Assembly (NCBI GenBank): GCA_030248195.1 | Contig: JASAND010004077.1 | Location: forward strand, 1-64,000 | DNA: 64,000 nucleotides | Reading direction: 5' to 3' | Source of the DNA: Trissonchulus latispiculum | Lineage: Eukaryota > Nematoda > Enoplea > Enoplida > Ironidae | Shown: positions 56,745 to 64,000 of the stretch, piece after piece | Layout: each line of letters begins with the position of its first letter | Numbering within the stretch: position 1 is the stretch's first letter | Position numbers and translations under genes: made by a program | The notes under the pieces: generated by a model | Seen by the model: the letters and a program-made list of their open reading frames with translations, nothing else | What the model was told of the DNA's origin: nothing | Database searches by the model: none

Positions 56745-56957
56745 CGTGGTCTAACTAATTATCAGTGTATACGTAACGTAGACACTGCTCCGAGAATACC
56801 GGTAAAAATGCAGTAAAACGCCCAGAAAATTTTTAGAAAAACTGGATGAGATCAGAAAAATTGGGTAAAAATGAAGACCTATAAAAATAATAGAGCCGAA
56901 GAAAAATTACAAGAAGCTGAATAAAAATAAAAATAAGGTCGTGGACTGGCAGCCTAA

Positions 56958-58133
56958 TGTAAAGTTGGAAGTGTATGAACAACCAAACTTTACGAGTGGG
57001 AAACTGTGCACAAGGAGAACGTCGAACCTGGAGGAGATGTAGTTCCAGTCGACCCAACTAACCTCGCCAAATAAGCCTAAGTGAATCCTACCGAATGGAG
57101 TTTAACCACCGATGAAGAGCACAGACTCAAATTATTTAGATCCTACCCCAAATTTGCTGAAATGTACATGCTTAAAAATAACTAACTACCTACCCAAATA
57201 ATCTTAGAAAGAGCCCTACTTACCGAATATACAAGTCTAACACAAAAACCTAATCTAAAATGACGCCCTAAAATGGTCCGAAAAGAGACCACATTTACTG
57301 GAAAACAATATGTTTGACAAAGGGGCGAACCCCGAAAAATTGCGTACAAATTTAGAGTAAACTACAGTGTAATTAAGACAAAAATTGCAGAGACTATGAA
57401 CGTATTAAGCACAAAATAAGACCACAAAACTTCTCAACAAAACACAAGAACTACAATAAAAAGACTACAAAGGACTGACCTAACTAGAAAAGAGAACCTA
57501 AACTTTCAAGGTAATTTTTAGAGGCATCTAGAGACAGTAGAAGTAATAGAGAATTTAAAAACAAATAGAGGAATAAAGCAGATATGAGAAGTCTAGCTCT
57601 ACAGGGTCAACCTGGAGCGACTAATAGTCTAAAGAGGCCAACACTTTAGACTGTATAGGTTGATAATAAAAGGCACAGCAAATATGAGTTCCACACAGAG
57701 CGGTTAAAAGAAACACGACCATTCACTAAGACGGAAAAACAACAGACTGACTAAGATTGAGACGTCTGGAAAGAACTAGTTTTGAAAGAGCGTGGAAGAA
57801 TTTGATTGGATAATTTTGAGACCCCTTGAGAAGTGAGATGCTGGGAGAGGCTTCGAGAGAAAATAGACGTCTCAACAGCGCCACCTATTGGCTAGGCTGG
57901 CTGATACACATATGCATAATTTACACATAGACGCACAAAACTCAAGCAAAAGATTTTCACACATAAATTTCACATAATAATTTCAAACGAATTTCACAAC
58001 ACATTTTCATAAGAAATTACACTCATTATAATTCACTCTTAAAGATAATATTTCTACCACAATTTTCATCAGAATAATTTCACATACACACATTAATACT
58101 TTTAGAGGACCGACGTCACGCCGCCTCATTACA
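56958..58133 (-). repeat. 5' LTR of the Ty3 element (intact)
   Basis: Complete LTR, TGTAA/TTACA at the termini. It shows the uninterrupted sequence GAGCGGTTAAAAGAAAC at about 57700 where the other LTR carries an insertion. Promoter and poly(A) signals were not resolved. Confidence 0.93.
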
Positions 58134-58300
58134 GAGCTGGGCTAGATTCGGGCAGGAGACTGGTCTGGACTTCCGCACCTGAATCAAATGGGTTAAAACC
58201 CATTAGTACAAGTTATAGGTGCGGGATTCGAACACAGCAACCATTACTCACTTTCTGGCATTCTGAGATTAAAACTGAACTTGCGAGATTTAAATTAGTC
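58134..58300 (-). repeat. tRNA-derived SINE-like sequence at the Ty3 insertion site
   Basis: On minus, GTTGCTGTGTTCGAATCCCG followed by CACC contains a good B box (GTTCGAATCCC), followed by GTACTAATGGGTTTTAACCC and GGTGCGGAAGTCC towards the LTR. The A box upstream is weak. The Ty3 element inserted within or beside its 3' part. Confidence 0.4.
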
Positions 58301-60235
58301 ATAGTAACCGAATTTCCTGACAATTTTGATACAGAATTGAAAGATTCGAATAATACATTAATGTTCTGGAGGCATTTTAGCAAAAAATGCTGTTTTTTAG
58401 GCAATTTTCTGCAATTCCATGCAGGAAATTGCAATAACAATGTGACTTCACTTCGTACATTCCGTTTCTGCACTGTTCCAAGTTGGAACACCAGGATGAA
58501 CGTAGATTCGTAATTTTTAGCGACTTGACACTAACTAGATAATTTATGGTTGTTTTTATACTCGTATAATACAATCACGTAAATTTTATAACAACATCAA
58601 GACATTTGGGGCCTTTTTCTGGCCCCAGAGTTCAGGGCAGTAACAACTCCCTGTTAATGAAGTATCACATGACTTGAAACCAAAAATAGTAAAAGGTTAA
58701 AAGGTTGGTTTGATTAGAAGATGGTTCGTTTTACCCTATCTATATTTTCTACGTAATTGTTTGTCATCTTCTCTATTTCAGGTGTACCATTAATTATTAC
58801 ATAATATCATACAGGATTACTGATTTTTTGATGTCTATTATTGCCATTTGCGAGTAATTGATGTAACTTGGATTCATACGGAGTGTGAAAACTTGTACCG
58901 TTGAGTTTTTCAACCTTATTAACCTGAATTTGTTTATTCTGCCTTCAAATATGGTGCAAATATGAAACAGCACCTAATTGCGGTTGTAATCATTATTACA
59001 GGCTAAACATGAACTGGACTTGGCTGGACAGACTAGAAATGGCAATAAAGACCTTTACTTGTTTCGGAAATAAAACATCAGTTCCTTTTTGCTAAAGAAC
59101 CACGAGTGATACTAACCTTACGTAATATTACTATACCTCTTTCGAGTGGGAGGTTCGCAACTGTAATTAATTGTAATACCTACTATTTCAGGAGTATTGT
59201 TAATTACCACATATTAATACATCAAACTACTAATTTTTCAATGTTTGCTATTGCCATCAATGAACAAATGCTGTGCATCAGATTCATATATATAATGTCA
59301 AGCTTTTGCGGCTGATTTTATACTTTTAGGGACCACCATGTGATCTAATTTTACCAAATTCCGTTTTGAATACCGACATAATCATGAAGCAAAACTTGAA
59401 CCCAGTTAAGATCATTATTACAACTGAACTTGAACAGAATCTGACTTTTTGGCTGAAAATGACAATAACGACATATTTGTTGTTTTGGAATTGAAAGTCG
59501 ACACATAATACTAAATATTACGACGTTAGTACTAATCTTTACGTAAGGTTGCTATGATTTTAACATCGAAATCATGAGAACTACAAATTATCCATAGGAA
59601 ACTCATGAGTTTAGCACAAATTGACCGGTTTAGGGATTCCTTCATGCGATTCGTCCGCATCCTTAACAAAGAGTGACTTACGCGGAAAAGTATTTTGGCA
59701 ACTTTATGAAAGCCATGTGAGTAATGATTGCCAAGCAATCATTACTACAAAAACTACTATCACACATTATTAATATTGATACATAAAAGAAGGGCAGGGA
59801 AGCCGGTCATTCCCTTTTGAAACTCCTCAATAATTAATTAAAATAAAACAACTCACAGCTTTTAGGATTTGAGTCAAACATCCTAGATTTTTAAAGACCT
59901 ATTACTTTTGGAACCGACCTAAAGCTGAAATAAACGACATAATACAGAGCAATAAAAATTCCTGAGTTAACTGCGGTTTGGTTAACAATATGGCCGGCAA
60001 CTCCTAGTTGCCGGCTGTGGGGAAACCGGTTTCAGAACTAGCTCAGTATCTTTCAGGGCCCTACTTTTGGAGACCCACTAACTCACTCCTAAGAGGTGGG
60101 GTCCCTACTCATTTCTTCCCAAGAAACTATAAAATGCCTCATTATTTTCTGGCCTCTGAGGCCCTAATAAAGATTACAATTCAAAGGTCGTGGCTTGACT
60201 GAAAACTAAAATAAAAATGTGAAATGAAAATAAGG
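58301..60235. other. AT-rich spacer with scattered promoter- and poly(A)-like words
   Basis: No domain-like ORF. At 60124-60131 CTATAAAA and at about 60163 CTAATAAAG lie 35 bp apart, an arrangement seen in compact LTRs, but no partner repeat was found. Confidence 0.35.
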
Positions 60236-60650
60236 AAACTAGACAAATCTCAAGACCCCCATCGCACAGGAGGAGTTTACGTGAGCTGCCTTCTAAAGAG
60301 AATCATAAAAGTAAAAGGTGAAATAATAAATAAGGGACAAAACTTAAGACCTCCATCGAAAAGGAGGGGTTTACATGAGCTGCCCCACAACAAGAAATCA
60401 TAAAATAAAATGTAAAAGTAAACTAAAACTGGCCTTGGGCCCACGCATGCTAGAGAACTAAAAATTGGCTGGAAGGCCTCGCATCAGAAAAAGGAAAAAA
60501 CTCTGCCCGTAGGCTCAAAAATAGTACATGAAAAGTGGCCCTAAAGGCCCATATAACATAGAAAAAATTGGCTGAAAGGCCTAAAAAATACAGATATAAA
60601 AGTTGGCCCGAAGGCCCAGAATAATAAAAAATTATGGCCAAAAAGGTGGC
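60236..60650. repeat. Tandem ~95-bp duplication followed by an array of TGGCC..GGCC mini-hairpins
   Basis: A unit containing AAGACCCCCATCGCACAGGA and GTTTACGTGAGCTGCC (60248) recurs at about 60348 (AAGACCTCCATCGAAAAGGA, GTTTACATGAGCTGCC). Then 60430-60650 contains four or five short hairpins of the form TTGGCCCGAAGGCCCAG, TTGGCTGAAAGGCC, GTGGCCCTAAAGGCCCA, separated by A-rich linkers of 35-60 bp. Confidence 0.6.
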
Positions 60651-60739
60651 CTTTGTTTCTTCCTAGATTTTTTCCTCGTTTCTTTTTATGGCCGGGTATA
60701 AAACACCTATTTGGCCCTTAATTGTGTGCGTTCGCTGGT

Positions 60740-61615
60740 GTTTCTCTCAATTTCTTTTCTAGCCCGAAAGAAAAGCTAGAAAAGTCCCTAATCTTTTTCC
60801 TAACCGGGGAGGATGCGCTTAAATCTCCGTGCTAAAACTCTGGCACACAGCGGAGACGCATCAAAGAGGGGAGGGGGAAGCAACCTCCTAAGGTTGCTGC
60901 TCAAGCGAACACTGACGATTCTGAAAAATTTTGGGTCTAGCTGACAGCTCTCTGACAGCTCGGTGACAGGTCATTAAATCGGGTTGTAGCGGACTTTTCC
61001 TTTGTTTTTAAGGCAAAGCTTCTAGAAAGTTCTAAAACTTTCTAGAAGCTTGCCACCCTTTGCATTTGGGGTGCAGCTCCGGGCTGAGCCAGCTGGCCAT
61101 CGGGGGTCAAAATTAATGAGATTTAGAAAATATTACCCCCCCCCCCCAACTGACCCATTTTTGGTAAATTTTGGGTGCTGAAACTCGGTGAAACTTTGCG
61201 AAATTTTCTTTAACACATGAAGGTAACCAAAGGGAAAACTTCGTGAATTTTTATAACTTTGCCGAATTATTACGATAGATATACTATTTTTCGTGAGTTA
61301 AAATTTGTATCATCATAAACTACGTACTTATCTACCTATTTCTAGCTATTCATATTAATTTTCATTTTATTAATGAGGGGGATTAGCCCCCTGTAATCGG
61401 CATAACTTGGACTGATACTATTAGTTTCCTTCTCTTTCTTTGTTGGCCTTGTCCTCGGCCAAAAGTTCAAGCGAGGACAAAGGCCCTGGAAGAAAGAGGC
61501 CTAGCAGAATAGAAAGGAAAAGAAAACAACACCTGACTGAGGTGTAGTCTAGGAGGTAGACAACCTCCTAGACAGTAAAAAAGGAAAGGTTTGACTTAAG
61601 TCAAACCAAAGAAAA
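60740..61615. repeat. Cluster of strong hairpins upstream of the second Ty3 fragment
   Basis: Successive inverted repeats: TTTCTTTTCTAGC / GCTAGAAAAG (60752-60785); CAACCTCCTAAGGTTGC (60880); AAGCTTCTAGAAAGTT / AACTTTCTAGAAGCTT (61016-61052); GTCCTCGG..CGAGGAC (61450-61480); ACACCTGACTGAGGTGT (61530); CTAGGAGGT..ACCTCCTAG (61549-61573); and the perfect 20-mer GGTTTGACTTAAGTCAAACC (61588-61607). No gene is seen. Confidence 0.65.
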
Positions 61616-61627
61616 GAACCTTTTTAG

Positions 61628-64000
61628 AACGCTCTTTTTTGGAGTGATAAGATTGCACGAACAGTGGACGCTGTGGTCCGTTTCAGGAACTGCACAGCGA
61701 AAATCATCTTGATAGTGGTCGACGTCAAGGATAGGCCATTATTTGGATTGGATCTGTTCAGGGCGCTCAGAATACAGCTGAACGCCAGCAAGCCTGTTCA
61801 GGTGAATGCCATCAGTGGAACGACGGACATCCAAGCCAGGTTCACGAGCCTGTTCAAAGAACAGCTTGGACCGTTGAAGGGATTTGTACATAGAATCCGA
61901 CTGAAGGAGGGGACGAAGCCGATTGCCACGAAACTTCGACGACCTCCGCTTGCATTGGTGGACTCAGCGATAGCCGAACTGAAGAGGATGGAACCCTATC
62001 AAATGGAGATCCCCACGGGTGTACCCTGGCATCCGTCTGGTCAACGGCGCTAAATGGTATACAATTTCGCGGGGCATGGCTGATCCTTCCCTTCAGTTTT
62101 TATCTTCAGTCATGTTGGAGTTGGAAGCCTTCGGTCCTTAAATTATGCTACCGAGCTTCTGGGTCCATTATGCCATTCATTCCGGCTGTCCCTAACTTGG
62201 CCCTATTCCGGGGTTCCCCATTTGACCCCATTGCTAAGACGTGTGCTGGGCTTGGAGGTGGAGACTCCCCATATGGATTCGTCCGCCGGCCGCCACAGAA
62301 GAAGAAGAAGATGGAATCCGGCGGCATCATTGAAAAGATAGAAGCAGCCGAGTGGGTTCATCCCATGGTAGTAGTACCAAAGAAAAATGGAGAAGTCAGG
62401 GTTTGCTGCGACATGCGGAACCTAAACCAGTCAGTGGTTGCCGATCAATATCCGCTGCCAACAAACGAAGAAATCCTGTCGGAAGTTGGGCAAGCGAAGA
62501 TCTTCAGCAAAGTGGATCTACGCAAAGCCTATTTCCAGTTGCCGTTGGCAGAGGAGAGCCGTCAGCTCACGGATTTCCTTTCTCCAATTGGCTTATTCCA
62601 ATACTGCAGACTGCCGATGGGATACAAAAGCTCCTCCAGCATATTCCAGTAGGCGATGGAGCAAATTCTATCAGGAAATCCAGGAGTGGTTCCATTGATT
62701 GATGACATCCTCATCTATGGGAACTCACGCAAAGTCCATGATGAACGATTGTTCAGCGTGCTGAAGCGACTGGACGAAGTGGGCGCCACTCTGGAACCGA
62801 GGAAGATGGATCTTCATCAAAGGAAGATTGATTTTTGTGGCCACACTCTATCAGATCAGGGTGTTCAGCCACTAAATGATAATGTGGAAACCATCTCTCG
62901 GATGCCTAAGCCGAAGACCATCAAGGAACTGAAGTCATTTTTGGGAGCCGCCAATTACTACCTCAGATTCCTGCCGCATTTCTCTACCAGAGTAGAACCT
63001 CTGAGAAATGCCGAAAGAAGTGATTCAACTCACCTCAACTGGAATGCTGAGATGGATGCTGCCTATCAGGACATCATCAAGACTCTGTGTAGTAAACCCG
63101 TTTTGGGTTTCTACAGAAAGGGGTGCCAGACATATGTAACGACGGACGCCTCAACTGTGGGAATTGGAGGTGCCCTCTCTCAAATCCAGGATGGACAGAA
63201 GTTGTCATCGCATATGCCTCCAGGAGTTTGTCTCCCACCGAACGACGATATTCGGTGACCGAGCTAGAAGCCTATGCAGTCGTATGGGCGTGCGAAAAAT
63301 GCAAGTGCCTCCTATGGGGAAAGCCATTCATTATCCGCACCGATCAGCAAGCTTTGGTGTCCTTGTTCAACACACCCATTGGTGCCAAAGGCCATAAGCC
63401 TCTACGGATCGGAAGATGGTATCTCCGCCTTGCCGAGTTCGACTACAAGGTCGAATATAAGCCTGGAAAGGAGAATGCCTTGGCAGATATCCTCTCTAGA
63501 TTGCCACTGCCGCCGAAGAAATCAGAAGATATCCCAGAAGCGTGGTGTGATGCTTACGTGTCAGCTGTCGCTACAGTAACAGCACTCACACAGGAGGAAT
63601 TGAAGAATGAAACCGCAGCCGATCCAGTGTTGGGACGACTGATGTCAACGTTCCGACGCCAGTGGACCAAAGAGGAGCAAGAAGATCCAGAACTGAAGGC
63701 TTATTTTCCAATCCGGAACGATTTGACCTCGATGAACGGTGGCATCTTCAAGGGACCTGCACTGGTGGTTCCAGGTTCTTTGAGGAGCGAGTGCTTTCGC
63801 TCGCCCACGAAGGCCATCCAGGCGTGGTCAGAACCAAGCAGCGTCTGAGGGATGCCTATTGGTGGCCTCACATGCAAAACGATGCCGAAGAATGGGTGAA
63901 GCGATGCGGGCCTTGCCAGCTCGCCGACAAATCAGCCAAACCATTGCCGTCAGGGGTCCAGCCAACGGAAGTTCCGAAGGATCCATGGACTCGCCTAGCT
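61628..64000 (+). pseudogene. pol: Second Ty3/gypsy pol, 5'-truncated and degenerate, running off the window
   Basis: It starts in the protease C-terminus (VDVKDRPLFGLDLFRAL), then the RT N-terminal region, interrupted by a 323-bp insert (61994-62316). RT resumes with WVHPMVVVPKKNGEVRVC, KVDLRKAYFQLPL and LIDDILIYG, where Leu replaces the usual Tyr of YxDD. A TAG stop at 62650-62652 lies inside RT (between FQ and AMEQ). RNase H begins TTDASTVGIGG; the frame shifts near 63197 and continues VIAYASRSL, TELEAYAVVWACEK. The frame shifts again near 63782 into the integrase zinc finger (HEGHPG ... CGPC) and the start of the catalytic core at the window edge. The lesions make it non-functional. It differs in sequence from the 49-55 kb element and is another lineage. 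Confidence 0.88.
61994..62316. mobile_element. 323-bp insertion in the second pol, flanked by a 13-bp direct repeat
   Basis: GAAGAGGATGGAA (61981-61993) recurs as GAAGAAGATGGAA (62304-62316), 12 of 13 bases. The protein alignment (ELKRME | ESGGIIEK) shows the pol frame is restored just after it. The insert contains no domain and ends in a short (GAA)n run. A long TSD and a simple-sequence tail suggest target-primed insertion (SINE-like), but no tRNA boxes are clear. Confidence 0.6.

Larger units (their letters stand above)
40648..58133 (-). mobile_element. Ty3/gypsy-type LTR retrotransposon, minus strand, recently inserted
   Basis: Two LTRs (56958-58133, 1176 bp; and 40648-45776 less an insertion, about 1179 bp), each with TG..CA ends (TGTAAAGTTGG ... 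CTCATTACA on +), flanked by an exact GAGC duplication (40644-40647 and 58134-58137). By eye the LTRs differ at about nine bases and one indel, implying a young insertion. In transcription order (right to left): 5' LTR, gag, pol with PR-RT-RNase H-IN, a 3.5 kb 3' region with an extra ORF, a short purine stretch (GGGGAG), and the 3' LTR. PR-RT-RH-IN order, a GPY-type end and no chromodomain fit Ty3/gypsy. No TGG-type primer-binding site is obvious beside the 5' LTR. Confidence 0.92.

Noticed and set aside
56930..56957. Primer-binding site next to the 5' LTR
   Set aside because: The expected TGG start complementary to a tRNA 3' end is not present directly beside the LTR; TTAGGCTGCCAGTCC does not fit without special pleading.
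60250..60650. CRISPR-like array
   Set aside because: Repeat units are imperfect and few, spacers are A-rich and irregular, and the genome is eukaryotic.

Overview
The window looks like nuclear DNA of an invertebrate animal. The evidence is spliceable exons with GT/AG borders, a degenerin/ENaC (DEG/ENaC) channel relic, tRNA-derived repeats, long microsatellites, and a high density of LTR and TIR transposons. No bacterial operon, Shine-Dalgarno site or CRISPR array is visible. I cannot name the clade.

Layout. 1-5.4 kb: a non-autonomous TIR element with TAA target-site duplications (TSDs), containing a 1.5 kb foldback. 5.4-11.6 kb: a low-repeat stretch with a decayed DEG/ENaC gene on + (about 7.4-11.2 kb), one intron of which carries a 700 bp GT/poly-T expansion. 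12.2-22 kb: an apparently chaotic zone of G/C homopolymer runs that resolves into nested small DNA transposons, many with exact 8-bp TSDs (hAT-like) or TA borders. 22.2-28.9 kb: the best host gene, four exons with canonical splice sites and matching phases, encoding a 261-residue Ser/Pro/Thr-rich protein I do not recognise, with a DSGFSS degron-like motif; the T-rich sequence to about 31.9 kb may be its 3' UTR. 32-40.6 kb: scattered MITEs and palindromic foldback elements. 40.6-58.1 kb: a young Ty3/gypsy-type LTR retrotransposon on the minus strand, with about 1.18 kb LTRs that differ at roughly ten positions by eye and an exact 4-bp TSD. Its pol is one open 1985-codon frame; its gag is broken. 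Its 3' LTR is split by a 3.9 kb TIR element that itself carries a hAT MITE and a 629 bp foldback with a 9-bp TSD. 58.1-61.6 kb: a tRNA-like repeat, sparse DNA, then a hairpin-rich stretch. 61.6-64 kb: a 5'-truncated, frameshifted second Ty3/gypsy pol running off the end.

How parts relate. Most of the window is mobile DNA, and nesting gives relative ages. Only the 22-29 kb gene has intact splicing logic and is a plausible working host gene; its introns have absorbed several transposons. The DEG/ENaC locus has lost signature residues and probably its frame. The Ty3 element still has an open pol, but gag is disrupted, one reverse-transcriptase catalytic Asp is Glu, and its 3' LTR is interrupted.
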